Shown here one piece after another: positions 44,562-54,602 of a stretch of 64,000 nt of DNA. Below the pieces are notes generated by a model. The model was not told where the DNA came from. It searched no databases and worked only from the letters and a program-made list of their open reading frames with translations. The stretch spans positions 341,324 to 405,323 of the forward strand of contig FREY01000001.1 of assembly GCA_900143635.1 (NCBI GenBank). Direction: 5' to 3'. This stretch comes from Rhodobacteraceae bacterium Alg231-04 (lineage in GTDB: Bacteria > Pseudomonadota > Alphaproteobacteria > Rhodobacterales > Rhodobacteraceae). Both the position numbers and the translations under genes were made by a program. Numbering within the stretch: position 1 is the first letter of the stretch; every line of letters starts with the position of its first letter.

Positions 44562-46238
44562 TTAGTCGTTCTTCAGAGCTGCGCCCAGGATATCGCCCAG
44601 CGACGCGCCGGAGTCGGAGGAACCATACTGTTCGACGGCCTCTTTCTCTTCTGCGATTTCGCGCGCTTTGATGGACAGGCCCAGACGACGGGTCTTGGAG
44701 TCCACGTTGGTGACGCGCACGTCGACCTTGTCGCCGACGTTGAAGCGCTCGGGGCGCTGCTCGGCACGGTCGCGGGACAGATCGGAGCGACGGATGAAGG
44801 ACTTCATGCCTTCATATTCCACTTCGATGCCACCTTCTTCGATCGCGGTCACGTTCACGGTCACGATCGAGCCGCGCTTCACGCCGCCAACCGCTTCTGC
44901 GAACTTGTCGCCACCCAGAGCTTTGATCGACAGCGAGATACGCTCTTTGTCGATGTCCACTTCGGAAACAACGGCCTGAACCATGTCGCCTTTGCGGTAG
45001 TTCTGGATCGCTTCCTCGCCGCGCTCGTCCCAGGACAAGTCGGAGAGGTGAACCATGCCGTCGATGTCGCCTTCGAGGCCGATGAACAGACCGAATTCGG
45101 TGATGTTCTTGACTTCGCCTTCGACTTCGGTGCCCTCGGGGTTGTTCTCGGAGAACACTTCCCACGGGTTGCGCATGGTCTGCTTGAGACCAAGGGAAAC
45201 GCGGCGCTTGGCACCATCGATTTCCAGAACCATGACGTCGACTTCCTGCGAAGTGGAGACGATCTTGCCGGGGTGAACGTTCTTCTTGGTCCAGGACATC
45301 TCGGAGACGTGGACCAGACCTTCAACACCGGGCTCCAGCTCAACAAATGCACCGTAATCGGTGATGTTGGTGACGCGACCCTTGTGCACAGATTCCAGCG
45401 GGAATTTGGCAGCAACCAGATCCCACGGATCTTCCTGCAGCTGCTTCATGCCGAGGCTGATGCGGTGGGTTTCTTTGTTGATCTTGATGACCTGAACCTT
45501 GACGGTTTCGCCGATCGACAGGATCTCGGAGGGGTGGTTCACACGGCGCCATGCCATGTCGGTGACGTGCAGCAGGCCGTCAACGCCGCCCAGGTCAACA
45601 AACGCACCGTATTCGGTGATGTTCTTGACCACACCGTCGACCGCTTGGCCTTCGGACAGGTTGCCAATGACTTCGGCACGCTGTTCGGCGCGGGACTCTT
45701 CGAGGATCGCACGACGCGAAACCACGATGTTGCCACGACGACGGTCCATTTTCAGAACCTGGAACGGCTGCTTCAGACCCATCAGCGGGCCAGCGTCGCG
45801 CACGGGGCGGACGTCAACCTGCGAACCGGGCAGGAATGCAACTGCGCCGCCGAGGTCGACAGTGAAGCCGCCCTTGACGCGACCAAAGATGGCGCCTTCG
45901 ACGCGCTCTTCGTCTGCGTATGCTTTTTCCAGGCGATCCCATGCTTCTTCACGGCGTGCCATCTCGCGCGAGATAACAGCTTCGCCGCGGGCGTTTTCAG
46001 CCGCGCGCAGGTAGACTTCTACCTCGTCGCCAACTTCAACACTGGGGGCTTCGCCGGGTTCAGCGAATTCTTTCAGGTCAACGCGGCCTTCCATTTTGTA
46101 GCCGACGTCGATGATGGCCTGACCCGCTTCAATTGCGAGGATCTTGCCTTTGACAACAGAACCCTCTTGAGGGGTGTCAATTTCGAAGCTTTCATTCAGG
46201 AGGGCTTCGAAGTCCTCCATAGATACGTTTTGAGCCAT
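44562..46238 (-). CDS. rpsA: 30S ribosomal protein S1
   Basis: A 558-residue mRNA-binding protein with six S1 repeats. Recurrent repeat signatures such as ITEYGAFVDLGGVDGLLHVT, ITDYGAFVELEPGVEGLVHV and ITEFGLFIGLEGDIDGMVHL are spread through the sequence. S1 is essential for translation initiation on weakly structured mRNAs. The gene is preceded by AAAGGAAA (minus strand) at good distance, and a terminator lies at its 3' end. In alphaproteobacteria rpsA usually follows cmk directly; here a BLUF gene on the other strand separates them. Confidence 0.97.
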   Translation of the reverse strand: MAQNVSMEDFEALLNESFEIDTPQEGSVVKGKILAIEAGQAIIDVGYKMEGRVDLKEFAEPGEAPSVEVGDEVEVYLRAAENARGEAVISREMARREEAWDRLEKAYADEERVEGAIFGRVKGGFTVDLGGAVAFLPGSQVDVRPVRDAGPLMGLKQPFQVLKMDRRRGNIVVSRRAILEESRAEQRAEVIGNLSEGQAVDGVVKNITEYGAFVDLGGVDGLLHVTDMAWRRVNHPSEILSIGETVKVQVIKINKETHRISLGMKQLQEDPWDLVAAKFPLESVHKGRVTNITDYGAFVELEPGVEGLVHVSEMSWTKKNVHPGKIVSTSQEVDVMVLEIDGAKRRVSLGLKQTMRNPWEVFSENNPEGTEVEGEVKNITEFGLFIGLEGDIDGMVHLSDLSWDERGEEAIQNYRKGDMVQAVVSEVDIDKERISLSIKALGGDKFAEAVGGVKRGSIVTVNVTAIEEGGIEVEYEGMKSFIRRSDLSRDRAEQRPERFNVGDKVDVRVTNVDSKTRRLGLSIKAREIAEEKEAVEQYGSSDSGASLGDILGAALKND

Positions 46239-46613
46239 GAGGTCTCAGGTTTCCTTTATAAACAGTTTTCTGGCCGGGCGGTTGTCTCCACCGGTCTTGG
46301 GTTTGGTCACATCCGAATGTGGCGCGGGCAGTCTGAGTCAAACAAACACAAAAGGGCCGAGGAAGAACCTGGCCCTGCTCAGAATGCCGCCCGAACGTTG
46401 ACCGTTCGTGTTGTGACAGCGCGCGTATATGCGGATTCTATCTGCTGCGCAAGGAAATAGGCCGCAGATCCCGGCGCGCCGAGGCGACCGGGGCCAGAAC
46501 CGGGCCGGGTCGCAAATTCTCCGTCAAACCCGGCAGATCCACCCCGGCTGGTTACCTTCTGTTTACCCAAGGGGCCGGAAATACCTGCTGAGATCCACAC
46601 TGGAGGAACCGAC
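46239..46613. other. Region between rpsA and the BLUF gene
   Basis: About 375 bases that hold the promoter of rpsA (minus strand) and of the BLUF gene (plus strand). A CACATTCGGATGTG hairpin (about 46305-46318) and the stem at 46353-46376 are visible. No gene is supported. Confidence 0.4.
46342..46376 (-). terminator. Possible terminator upstream of rpsA
   Basis: On the minus strand AGGGCCAGG pairs with CCT-C-GGCCCT (one bulge), followed by TTTTGTGTTTG. It would end transcripts arriving from the cmk/aroA side before rpsA. Confidence 0.5.
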
Positions 46614-47045
46614 ATGGGCCTAGAGTATCTGATCTACCAAAGCTGCGCGCTCATTCCGGACAGCAAGGCGGCGCATGACAGAATTTTACAGGTCAGCCGG
46701 GTTTACAACACGGCAAACAATGTGACCGGTTTTCTGCATCGCGAGGGTGACTTTTTCATCCAGTATCTGGAAGGAAGCCATGCGAATCTGGCTCTGACCA
46801 TGGCCAAGATCGCAGCGGATCCACGCCATAATCGCATTGTGGAACTGGACTGCGGCCCCCTGCCGGATCGCCGCCTGCCCGACTGGCAGATGGGGTTTGT
46901 CGACAACACCCAAATGTCCTTGCACGACCTGCTGGAGGCCGGTCCGAACCGACTGGAACTGAAAGCAGAGGACCCGTTTGATCTGGTGGTTTTCATGACC
47001 GCCAACGCCCACAACCTGCGCGAAGATGCAACGCGGGCCGCCTAG
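46614..47045 (+). CDS. BLUF domain blue-light photoreceptor
   Basis: A 143-residue protein made of a single BLUF (blue light using FAD) domain. The key residues are in place: Tyr in LIYQSCAL (residue 8), Asn in [10 protein letters not shown], and Gln in [10 protein letters not shown]; Trp-Met in DWQMGF is present. No output domain is fused, so it must act by protein contacts. GGAGGA precedes the ATG. It is inserted on the opposite strand between cmk and rpsA and its stop overlaps the cmk stop by 4 bases (convergent). Confidence 0.9.
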   Translation: MGLEYLIYQSCALIPDSKAAHDRILQVSRVYNTANNVTGFLHREGDFFIQYLEGSHANLALTMAKIAADPRHNRIVELDCGPLPDRRLPDWQMGFVDNTQMSLHDLLEAGPNRLELKAEDPFDLVVFMTANAHNLREDATRAA

Positions 47046-47653
47046 CGACGGGAGACGATTTCCTTCAAGGCCGCCTCCAGCGCGGCCTCGATGCTCAGAT
47101 CGCTGGTGTCGATCAGCACCGCATCCATCGCCGGCTTCAACGGGGCTTCGGCGCGGTTCATGTCGCGGTCATCGCGGGCTTTGACATCGGCCAGAACCTC
47201 GTCGCGGGTGACATCCATGCCCTTGTCCGCCAGCTCCTGATAGCGGCGCTCGGCGCGCACCTCGGCGCTCGCGGTGACGAAGAGCTTCACATCGGCATCG
47301 GGGCAAATCACCGTACCAATGTCGCGCCCATCTAACACCGCGCCCCCTGCCCTGCGGGCAAAGGCGCGCTGGAAATCGACCAGCGCGGCGCGCACCTCGG
47401 GGATCACTGCCACTTTGGACGCGGCCTGCGCCACCCCGGGCGTGCGCAGGTCGGTTCCGTCCAGGTCTTCGGGCTGCAGAGACTGCGCTGCAACAATCGG
47501 ATCAGTGCCGGTCAGGGTCTTGGCACCAACCGCGCGGTACAGCAACCCGGTGTCCAGATGGGCAAAGCCAAGGCGCGCGGCCACGGCCTTGGAGATCGTA
47601 CCCTTGCCGGCGGCGGCGGGACCGTCGATGGCAATCGTGAATGTCTCGGTCAT
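47042..47653 (-). CDS. cmk: Cytidylate kinase
   Basis: A 203-residue (d)CMP kinase. Walker [12 protein letters not shown] lies at residues ~9-19, and [20 protein letters not shown] with [11 protein letters not shown] and the DTSDLS end are family hallmarks. The ATG at 47653 was chosen because GGAGA is 6-7 bases upstream. It overlaps the upstream membrane gene by 4 bases, and the aroA-(membrane gene)-cmk order suggests one transcript. Confidence 0.95.
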   Translation of the reverse strand: MTETFTIAIDGPAAAGKGTISKAVAARLGFAHLDTGLLYRAVGAKTLTGTDPIVAAQSLQPEDLDGTDLRTPGVAQAASKVAVIPEVRAALVDFQRAFARRAGGAVLDGRDIGTVICPDADVKLFVTASAEVRAERRYQELADKGMDVTRDEVLADVKARDDRDMNRAEAPLKPAMDAVLIDTSDLSIEAALEAALKEIVSRR

Positions 47654-48159
47654 CGGGATCTCCATTTTCTAATCGCGCCGCGCAGCAGCCCTGCACCAAC
47701 GACCAGCATGGCCACACTGGTTGCGGAGGATTTCACCAGCGTGGCACGGGACGCAGCAGCAAGGGCGCCATCGGTGATGTCCCCTGCTAGCAGGCCCGCA
47801 ATCAGGTGATTTTCGGTATAATCCCCGGCCATCCCGGCCAGAGTAACAGCAATCAGAACCACACGCAGAACGCGCGATTGAAAGAACGTCAATACGGCCC
47901 CGATAAGAACCACAGCCAGAAGCGCCGGGTAGAACAAGTCCAGCAGGCGTTGCGGGCCCTCATATAAAGCCCTCCCCTCGGGGCCGAGCGCTTCCAGAAA
48001 GGCGCGACCCTCGGCGACTGAATATCCACCGGGGCGCATGTCGAACGGGATTAGCCCCCCGGCCGACGCCTGAATGCCCGGCAAAGTCCACAGGATCATC
48101 GTGCCGTAAACCGCCAGAGCGGCCACGAAACAGATCCAATATACCCGGCGCAGGCGCAT
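47650..48159 (-). CDS. Hypothetical integral membrane protein
   Basis: A 169-residue protein with four predicted transmembrane helices (about residues 8-27, 75-93, 98-116 and 145-163). No known domain is recognised. It overlaps the aroA stop by one base (TGATG) and cmk by 4, so it is translationally coupled inside the aroA-cmk transcript. The function is unknown. Confidence 0.7.
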   Translation of the reverse strand: MRLRRVYWICFVAALAVYGTMILWTLPGIQASAGGLIPFDMRPGGYSVAEGRAFLEALGPEGRALYEGPQRLLDLFYPALLAVVLIGAVLTFFQSRVLRVVLIAVTLAGMAGDYTENHLIAGLLAGDITDGALAAASRATLVKSSATSVAMLVVGAGLLRGAIRKWRSR

Positions 48160-49505
48160 CAATTGCGGGTCAGCTTGGCACCAAGGCCGCCCATCAGCGG
48201 CTCGAAGATCGGGAAAGACGTGGCAATCGGGCTGCCGTCATCCAGCGAGACCGGGTTGTTGGCGCCCATACCCATCACCATGAAGGACATGGCGATACGG
48301 TGATCCAGAAAGCTTTCGCAGGTGCCGCCGCCGGGCACGCCGTCGGGGCCAAGCCCTTCGACCGACCACCAGTCGTCGCCCTCGGCCACGGTCACGCCGT
48401 TGGCGCGCAGACCCCGTGCCATGGCATCGATGCGGTCGCTTTCCTTGACCCGCAGCTCTTTCACGCCGGCCATCATCGTGGTGCCGGTGGCAAAAGAGGC
48501 AACAACAGACAGCACCGGGTATTCGTCGATCATCGAGGCCGCGCGCGCGGGCGGCACCTCGATACCCTTCATGTTGGGCGAGTATTTGGCCCGCAGGTCA
48601 GCAACAGGCTCGCCGCCCTCGGTGCGCTTGTTCTCGAAAGTCAGGTCGGCGCCCATGTCCTGAAGGGTGTAGAACAGCCCAGCGCGGGTCGGGTTGAGGC
48701 CAATGTTGGGCACCAGCACGTCAGAACCTGGCGTGATCAGCGCCGCGCAAACCGGGAAGGCGGCCGAAGACGGATCGCGCGGCACGGCAATGACCTGCGG
48801 CTTCAGCTCGGGGCGGCCTTTCAGGGTAATCACCCGGCCTTCGTCGGTTTCCTCTACCGAGATGTCGGCGCCAAAGCCCGCCAGCATCCGTTCGGAATGG
48901 TCGCGGGTGGCCTCTTTTTCGATCACCACGGTTTGGCCCGGTGCGTTAAGACCCGCCAGCAGCACCGCGGATTTCACCTGCGCCGAAGGCACCGGCGTGG
49001 CATAGCGCACCGGAACCGGATCAGCAGCGCCCACAAGCGTCATCGGCAGACGGCCACCTTTGCGGCCCACGGCCTGCGTGCCAAACAGCGCCAGCGGATC
49101 GGTGACGCGGGCCATCGGGCGGCCATTCAAGGACGCATCACCGGTGAAGGTGACTGAGATCGGCGAGGTCGCAACAGCGCCCATGATCAGCCGAACGCCA
49201 GTGCCCGAGTTGCCGCAGTCGATGACGTTCTCAGGCTCGGCAAAACCGCCAACGCCAACCCCGTGCACCGACCAGTTGCCGCCACCGTGGTTGATCACTT
49301 CCGCGCCCAGCGCCTGCATCGCCTTGCCGGTGTCCAGCACGTCTTCGCCTTCCAAAAGGCCAGAGATCTTTGTCTCACCAACCGCCATGGCGCCAAGGAT
49401 CAGCGAGCGGTGCGAGATCGACTTGTCGCCGGGCACCTCGGCCACGCCGGTCAGCGGGCCCGCGCGGTGCGAGGTCATCGGGATGGGCGTGCCGTGTCCG
49501 GACAT
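48159..49505 (-). CDS. aroA: 3-phosphoshikimate 1-carboxyvinyltransferase (EPSP synthase)
   Basis: A 448-residue enzyme of the shikimate pathway that joins shikimate 3-phosphate and phosphoenolpyruvate. [16 protein letters not shown] (about residues 26-41) and [13 protein letters not shown] (from about 97), with [15 protein letters not shown] and DHRIAMSF near the end, are diagnostic. It has the class II-like sequence LCGNSGTG variant context seen in alphaproteobacteria. The gene begins the aroA-membrane protein-cmk group. Confidence 0.96.
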   Translation of the reverse strand: MSGHGTPIPMTSHRAGPLTGVAEVPGDKSISHRSLILGAMAVGETKISGLLEGEDVLDTGKAMQALGAEVINHGGGNWSVHGVGVGGFAEPENVIDCGNSGTGVRLIMGAVATSPISVTFTGDASLNGRPMARVTDPLALFGTQAVGRKGGRLPMTLVGAADPVPVRYATPVPSAQVKSAVLLAGLNAPGQTVVIEKEATRDHSERMLAGFGADISVEETDEGRVITLKGRPELKPQVIAVPRDPSSAAFPVCAALITPGSDVLVPNIGLNPTRAGLFYTLQDMGADLTFENKRTEGGEPVADLRAKYSPNMKGIEVPPARAASMIDEYPVLSVVASFATGTTMMAGVKELRVKESDRIDAMARGLRANGVTVAEGDDWWSVEGLGPDGVPGGGTCESFLDHRIAMSFMVMGMGANNPVSLDDGSPIATSFPIFEPLMGGLGAKLTRN

Positions 49506-49594
49506 AGTGGCTTCCTTCGTCAGTCTGATCGTATCGTTTGCGCTATCGGTAACGGATCGCCGCCCGCCGGTCCAGCCGGGAAGCGGTAGATCCT

Positions 49595-50350
49595 TCAGCC
49601 GAGGCGGCGGAAGGTCAGGTAATGCGGCGTGCGGCCTTCGCGCAGTGCCTTTTGTTCGTAGCGGGTGGAGATCCAGTCATCCCAGCAGGCGTGCAGCTCA
49701 GCATCGCTAGCGCGGATCCGCTCAAAGCCCGCCTTGGGCACCTCTTCCAGCGTTTGGCGCACATAGTCGGGAATATCGGTGGCGACGCGAAAGATGGCGC
49801 CGGGTTTCAGCACTGTGGCCAGCGGTTTCAGATGTTCCTGGGTCACAAAGCGACGGCGGTGGTGGCGGGTCTTTGGCCAGGGATCAGGGTAGAGCAGAAA
49901 GGCGCGCGAAATCGATTGTTCCGGCAGCACATCCATCACATCGCGGGCATCGCCGGGATGGATGGCAATATTGTTGGTTGTCGCCTTGCGGATCTTGCCC
50001 AGCAGCATTGCCACGCCATTGATATAAGGCTCGGCACCGATGATACCGGCCTGCGGATTGTTCTGCGCCTGATGGACCAGATGCTCACCGCCGCCGAACC
50101 CCACTTCAAGCCAGACCTCGCGATCACCAAACAGCGCCTGCAGGTCCAGGTTTGTGCGCTCCGGGTTTTCTTCCCAGCCAACAGCGCCGGGGCTGAGCGC
50201 GGCGAGGTCTTCTTCCAGATAGGTCTTCTGGCTGTCCTTCAGCGTCTTGCCTTTGAAGCGGCCATAAAAGTTGCGCCAGGGCGCGCCGCTGGCGTGTTTG
50301 CCTGCGGCATCGGTCTTGTGATCTGCGGAACCGGGCTTCTTTTCGGGCAT
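49595..50350 (-). CDS. trmB: tRNA (guanine-N7)-methyltransferase
   Basis: A 251-residue AdoMet enzyme that methylates G46 of tRNA. The SAM site is [16 protein letters not shown] and the catalytic region [20 protein letters not shown] lies 8 bases before the ATG at 50350; the longer frame to 50470 overlaps the next gene and is rejected. It has a family-typical basic N-terminus. It lies in the metK-trmB neighbourhood that is conserved in Rhodobacteraceae. Confidence 0.94.
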   Translation of the reverse strand: MPEKKPGSADHKTDAAGKHASGAPWRNFYGRFKGKTLKDSQKTYLEEDLAALSPGAVGWEENPERTNLDLQALFGDREVWLEVGFGGGEHLVHQAQNNPQAGIIGAEPYINGVAMLLGKIRKATTNNIAIHPGDARDVMDVLPEQSISRAFLLYPDPWPKTRHHRRRFVTQEHLKPLATVLKPGAIFRVATDIPDYVRQTLEEVPKAGFERIRASDAELHACWDDWISTRYEQKALREGRTPHYLTFRRLG

Positions 50351-50420
50351 CTGGCGTCTTCCCTTTCGCGGGCGGGCAATAGAAATATGGCAGTCCCTGT
50401 GCCGCAAGGGCGGGCGCGCG

Positions 50421-51083
50421 TCAAGGCGAAGACGGGCCTTCTGCGGTTTCACGCAGCACCCCTGCGGCAATCAATTGCAGCCGCGACGGGTACCATTCAT
50501 CGCCCGGCTGCACCCGCAGCGTTTTGATCGCAAAGCCCGGTTCAACCCCTTGATCGACCATGAAAGTCAGGTGTTGGTAAATCTCGGTCTGGGTATCCGA
50601 ATAGATCCAGGAGCCGAATTCAAAGGGCGTGTCCCAGCCCTCGTCCTCGTGCCAGTTTGTATAATAGTTCTCGACCGAGGAAGGCGCCCAGTGGCGCTGG
50701 TGAAAGCCGATCTTGGACCCCAGCAGCATGCGCCGACGCTTTCCGGCCAAAAAAATGTCAACACAGGCCGATACGCACTCGCCCGACACAACCGTGTCCA
50801 GCCCGTAATCCGCAATGATCCAGGCGATCTCTCCGCCCGCCCAGACAGATCCGCCGCCGCTGTTCAGCTGCAGCTCTGCAATGTCCGGATTTGCTTCGAG
50901 CAGGGCGCGCAGGCGCGGGATGTCATCATCGGTGATTTCGCTATCAGTATCCGAGCTGGCGCGTTCGGTGTCATAGATCAGCACCGTGCCCTCAACGGTG
51001 AGCTTGCCCGGTGTGGCAGCCTTTTCCTTTGCCGTGGCCATCAATGGCAGCAGGAGCAGCGGCAGAACAAGGAGGTTTTTCAT
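50421..51083 (-). CDS. COG3904-type periplasmic protein
   Basis: A 220-residue exported protein. A signal peptide (KNLLVLPLLLLPLMATA) is followed by a ClpP/crotonase-like fold segment: IAELQLNSGGGSVWAGGEIA, then VSGECVSACVDIFLAGKRR and IGFHQRHW. The Ser in CVSAC and His in GFHQR resemble the catalytic residues of ClpP-like proteases, so a peptidase is possible but unproven. The start could also be 51104 (AGGA 8 bases upstream), which would lengthen the leader. It lies between trmB and a nucleotide-kinase-like gene. Confidence 0.7.
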   Translation of the reverse strand: MKNLLVLPLLLLPLMATAKEKAATPGKLTVEGTVLIYDTERASSDTDSEITDDDIPRLRALLEANPDIAELQLNSGGGSVWAGGEIAWIIADYGLDTVVSGECVSACVDIFLAGKRRRMLLGSKIGFHQRHWAPSSVENYYTNWHEDEGWDTPFEFGSWIYSDTQTEIYQHLTFMVDQGVEPGFAIKTLRVQPGDEWYPSRLQLIAAGVLRETAEGPSSP

Positions 51084-51168
51084 AAGGGCACCCGGCAAAT
51101 ACATCCCGGCAATCCTGCCCGGTTTCACGCCCTGCGCCAAGTCCTCGCCTGTGACTGACCCGCCGGGA

Positions 51169-51690
51169 TCACAGCCGGTTCAGGAATTTGTCCACCTCAG
51201 CGCGTGAGGTCAGAAATTCAACCCGGCGGCGGCGGCCCCAGTTTTCGGCGAAATCGCGCATTTTAGGGCGCAGGTTTGCATCAAAGGTCCATGCGTTTTT
51301 CAGATCCGTCCAGTCAAGGCGCTCCGGACAGCCCTTTGCCATGTCGGGCCGCACCCGGCCATAGCCCTTCAGGATCCGGGAGATCACCCCGAACATCCGC
51401 AGATTGCGCGGCAGATCAAGACAGAGGATCAGATCGGCCCGCTCAGCGCGCCAATCCCAGGAGGAGGTATAATTACCGTCGATGATCCAATCGGGCTGTT
51501 CAACCGCCGCATAAGAAAGGCGGATCATATCCTCGCGGTCGCGTGGTTGCCAGCCGGGCTGCCAATAGATCCAATCCATGTGGAACACCGGCAGGCCCAG
51601 CTTGCCGGAGAGCGCGGTGGCCAGCGTGGATTTTCCTGACCCCGGCCCTCCGATGATCATGATGCGTTTCATATTGGCGATACGGGTCAT
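51169..51690 (-). CDS. P-loop nucleotide kinase-like protein (FlaR/topology modulation type)
   Basis: A 173-residue protein of the adenylate kinase-like fold. Walker A IGGPGSGKSTLATALS is near residues 13-28, and FHMDWIYWQPGWQ follows. IDGNYTSSWDWRAERADLIL and ISRILKGYGRVRPDM match proteins annotated as topology modulation protein FlaR. AGGA six bases upstream of the ATG at 51690 favours this start over the ATG at 51672. The substrate is unknown. Confidence 0.78.
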   Translation of the reverse strand: MTRIANMKRIMIIGGPGSGKSTLATALSGKLGLPVFHMDWIYWQPGWQPRDREDMIRLSYAAVEQPDWIIDGNYTSSWDWRAERADLILCLDLPRNLRMFGVISRILKGYGRVRPDMAKGCPERLDWTDLKNAWTFDANLRPKMRDFAENWGRRRRVEFLTSRAEVDKFLNRL

Positions 51691-51743
51691 ACCGGTCCTG
51701 CGCGAACAATGGAAATACTGCGCAATTCGGTAGCGTAAAAGTC

Positions 51744-51779
51744 TTGAAAAAAAGAAAAGGCGGGCAAAAAGCCCGCCTT
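51744..51779 (-). terminator. Terminator of metK
   Basis: AAGGCGGGC and GCCCGCCTT pair around an AAAAA loop, followed by TTCTTTTTTTC on the minus strand. Confidence 0.92.
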
Positions 51780-51802
51780 CCTGTCTGTTATCCGCTGCTG
51801 GA

Positions 51803-52984
51803 TCAGATCGCTTTTTTCAGCGCCTCTGCCAGATCAGTGCGCTCCCAGCTGAAGCCGCCGTCGGCTTCGGGGTCGCGGCCAAAATGGCCGTAGGCTGCAG
51901 TGCGCTGATAGATCGGGCGGTTCAGCTGCAGATGCTCGCGGATACCGCGCGGGGTGAGATCCATGGCCTGATCGATGGCTTTTTCCAGCGCTGCGGGATC
52001 CACATCGCCGGTGCCGTGCAGATCGGCGTAGATCGACAGCGGCTTGGACACGCCAATCGCATAAGACAGCTGAATGGTGCAGCGTTCCGCGATGCCAGCG
52101 GCAACCACGTTCTTGGCCAGATAGCGCGCGGCGTAAGCAGCCGAACGGTCAACCTTGGTCGGATCTTTGCCAGAGAAGGCACCGCCACCGTGGGGGGCTG
52201 CGCCGCCATAGGTATCAACGATGATCTTGCGACCGGTCAGGCCTGCGTCGCCGTCCGGACCGCCGATTACGAACTTGCCGGTCGGGTTGACGTGCCATGC
52301 GGTGGCATCGGTCAGCCAGCCTTCGGGCAGCACTTCGGTGATATAGGGCTGAACCATGGCACGGATATCGGCCGAGGTCAGGGTTTCGTCCAGGTGCTGG
52401 GTCGACAGAACAACCGAGCTGACGCCAACCGGCTTGCCGTTGTTATAAACGACAGACAGCTGCGATTTTGCATCCGGGCCCAGCGCAGGCTCGGTGCCGT
52501 TTTTTCGCACTTCGGCAAGACGGCGCAGGATCGCATGGGAATACTGGATCGGCGCCGGCATCAGTGCGTCGGTTTCGGTGGTGGCGTAGCCGAACATGAT
52601 GCCCTGATCGCCGGCACCTTCGTCCTTGTCCGCCGCCGCATCAACACCCTGCGCGATATGCGCGGATTGCTCGTGCAACAGGTTGGTGATTTCCACGGTC
52701 TCGTGGTGGAATTTTTCCTGCTCGTAACCGATGTCTTTGATGCAGGCGCGGGCGATCTCGTCGATCTTGCCCATATAGTCGTGCAGCTTGTCCTGATCGC
52801 TGAGTCCGACTTCGCCGCCGATAACGACGCGGTTGGTGGTGGCAAAGGTCTCTGCGGCTACGCGCGCTTCCGGCTCTTCGGCCAGGAACGCGTCCAGGAC
52901 GGCGTCCGAAATGCGGTCGCAGACCTTATCCGGGTGCCCCTCGGAAACGGATTCCGAAGTGAAAGTGTAATTCTGTCGGGTCAT
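51803..52984 (-). CDS. metK: S-adenosylmethionine synthetase
   Basis: A 393-residue enzyme that makes SAM from methionine and [23 protein letters not shown] (residues 9-28), [12 protein letters not shown] (about 115-126) and [19 protein letters not shown] (about 265-283) are the signature loops. The ATG at 52984 is preceded by GGAGC that is part of a SAM/SAH riboswitch; the in-frame start at 53014 lies inside the switch and is rejected. The gene is controlled by feedback from its product, by position and sequence. Confidence 0.97.
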   Translation of the reverse strand: MTRQNYTFTSESVSEGHPDKVCDRISDAVLDAFLAEEPEARVAAETFATTNRVVIGGEVGLSDQDKLHDYMGKIDEIARACIKDIGYEQEKFHHETVEITNLLHEQSAHIAQGVDAAADKDEGAGDQGIMFGYATTETDALMPAPIQYSHAILRRLAEVRKNGTEPALGPDAKSQLSVVYNNGKPVGVSSVVLSTQHLDETLTSADIRAMVQPYITEVLPEGWLTDATAWHVNPTGKFVIGGPDGDAGLTGRKIIVDTYGGAAPHGGGAFSGKDPTKVDRSAAYAARYLAKNVVAAGIAERCTIQLSYAIGVSKPLSIYADLHGTGDVDPAALEKAIDQAMDLTPRGIREHLQLNRPIYQRTAAYGHFGRDPEADGGFSWERTDLAEALKKAI

Positions 52985-52990
52985 GAAACG

Positions 52991-53037
52991 TGCTCCATTG
53001 GGTTTGCCCGTCACGCCAGGAAGCCGTTGTGGCGGGA
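52991..53037 (-). promoter_or_regulatory. SAM/SAH riboswitch in the metK leader
   Basis: On the minus strand the leader reads CACAACGGCTTCCTGGCGTG, then GACGGGC, and ends with the sequence AATGGAGCA 7 bases before the ATG. This matches the core I recall for the SAM/SAH class (CACAACGGCUUCCUGGCGUG ... UUGGAGCA), known from Rhodobacterales metK genes. The GGAGCA part of the pseudoknot is also the metK ribosome-binding site, so SAM or SAH binding should block translation. Confidence 0.9.
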
Positions 53038-53099
53038 ATTAAGCTGAGTTAAGCGCGGAAATAGCGCCGGTCAATGCATATTCGCAAAGAGTTAAGCGG

Positions 53100-54602
53100 T
53101 TATGAGCGCAGTGCAGCCCTGCGGTGGCCCAGGGCCAAAAACCCGGCGAGCAAAAGTGTCAGCAAAAACATGGGCCAGTCGCCGCTGCGGCTATAAAGCG
53201 TCGGCGGCAAGGCGACCGGCAGTTGGCTGTCGACATATCCGGCCTCATCCAGCGCAAGACTGTCCAGCAGCTGTCCTCGGGGACCAATCATTGCCGACAC
53301 ACCGGTATTGGCAGCGCGCATCATCGGCAGGCCCTGTTCGGCGGCGCGCATACGCGCCTGCACCAGATGCTGGTAGGGGCCGGAATAGCTGCCAAACCAG
53401 GCGTCATTGGTGATCTGCAGCAAATAGTCCGGTCGAGCGGGGGCTGCGTTCACGTCCTGCGGGAACACAGCCTCGTAGCAGATCAGTGGCAGGGCGCGGC
53501 CGATGGAAAGGGACAGAAGCTGCGCGCCGGGCCCCGGCGCATAGCCGCCACTGGCCTGCGCCGCCAATCCGAAAACACCAAAGCGCGCCCAGAAATCGGC
53601 AAAGGGGACGTATTCGCCAAAGGGCACAAGATGGGCCTTGTCATAAGTCGCACTGACCGCGCCGTTGCCGTCCAGCGCGATCAGCGAATTGTGGTAGCCG
53701 CTTTGCCCGCGACGCTGCACCCCCATCACCACCTGCGCGCCGCCGGAAGCCTCCGAGATTGCCTGCAAAAGGCCGGCCTCGTTTTCCAGCAGAACCGGCA
53801 CCGAGGTTTCCGGCCAGACTACCAGATCGGGGCGCGGGTCTGCGGCGGTAAATTCAATCTGGCGACGCACAAATCCCCAGGCAAAATCGGGATGCCATTT
53901 CTGATGCTGCGGCGCATTGGGCTGAACCAGACGCACGATGTGGTCACTGCGTGCAGGCTCCGGCAGCGGCGGCAGAGCGGCCAGTGCGACGGCTGCAAAC
54001 ACCACAGGCACAACGGCAATTACCGGGCGCTGTCGCAACAGCCCCAGCGGCAGGCAGATCGCAAGACAGGCCATCGCCAGCCCATGCGGACCCACCCATG
54101 GCAGCAACCTTACAGCGGATGTGTCGATCCAGAACTGGCCCAGCGCCGCCCAGGGCAGACCGGTGAACAGATAGGCACGGCCAAACTCGGCAAGGGTCCA
54201 AAAGGCCAGCAAGGCCAGCAGCCGCCAGCCCCCCTGCCCCAGCCTTGCGGCCAATGCAAAAGCAGCCCCCCAGAACAACGCCAAACCAGCGGCCAGAAAG
54301 ACCAATGCAAAGGGCGCCATCCAGGCGTGGCGGTCCGGGTCGACCTGAAAGGGTTCGACGATCCACGACACGCCAAAGATGAAATATCCGGTGCCAAACA
54401 GCCAGCCCAGAAGTGCGGCGCGACGCACAGTGGTTGCGGCCAGCAGCAGGGCTGCCGCGCCGCCCAGCGCCACCGGTACGCCCCATAAGAAATGCAGCGG
54501 CGCCAGCCCCAGCGACAAAAGCGCCCCCAGCCCGAAGGCCAGAGGCGCAAATCCGTAGCGTGCCAGGCTCACCGGGCGGCGCAGGCGCTGCGCACCTGTC
54601 AT
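53100..54602 (-). CDS. lnt: Apolipoprotein N-acyltransferase
   Basis: A 500-residue integral membrane enzyme that adds the third acyl chain to lipoproteins. Several N-terminal transmembrane helices are followed by the nitrilase-like domain (about residues 225-470), with the catalytic Glu in VVWPETSVPVLL, Lys in YDKAHLVPFGEYVP and Cys in LICYEAVFP. LQITNDAWFGSYSGPYQHL is conserved. It overlaps corC by 4 bases on the same strand. Confidence 0.94.
   Translation of the reverse strand: MTGAQRLRRPVSLARYGFAPLAFGLGALLSLGLAPLHFLWGVPVALGGAAALLLAATTVRRAALLGWLFGTGYFIFGVSWIVEPFQVDPDRHAWMAPFALVFLAAGLALFWGAAFALAARLGQGGWRLLALLAFWTLAEFGRAYLFTGLPWAALGQFWIDTSAVRLLPWVGPHGLAMACLAICLPLGLLRQRPVIAVVPVVFAAVALAALPPLPEPARSDHIVRLVQPNAPQHQKWHPDFAWGFVRRQIEFTAADPRPDLVVWPETSVPVLLENEAGLLQAISEASGGAQVVMGVQRRGQSGYHNSLIALDGNGAVSATYDKAHLVPFGEYVPFADFWARFGVFGLAAQASGGYAPGPGAQLLSLSIGRALPLICYEAVFPQDVNAAPARPDYLLQITNDAWFGSYSGPYQHLVQARMRAAEQGLPMMRAANTGVSAMIGPRGQLLDSLALDEAGYVDSQLPVALPPTLYSRSGDWPMFLLTLLLAGFLALGHRRAALRS

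Noticed and set aside
45048-46460. 470-codon frame antisense to rpsA
   Set aside because: It is exactly opposite to the S1 repeats and has no independent support.
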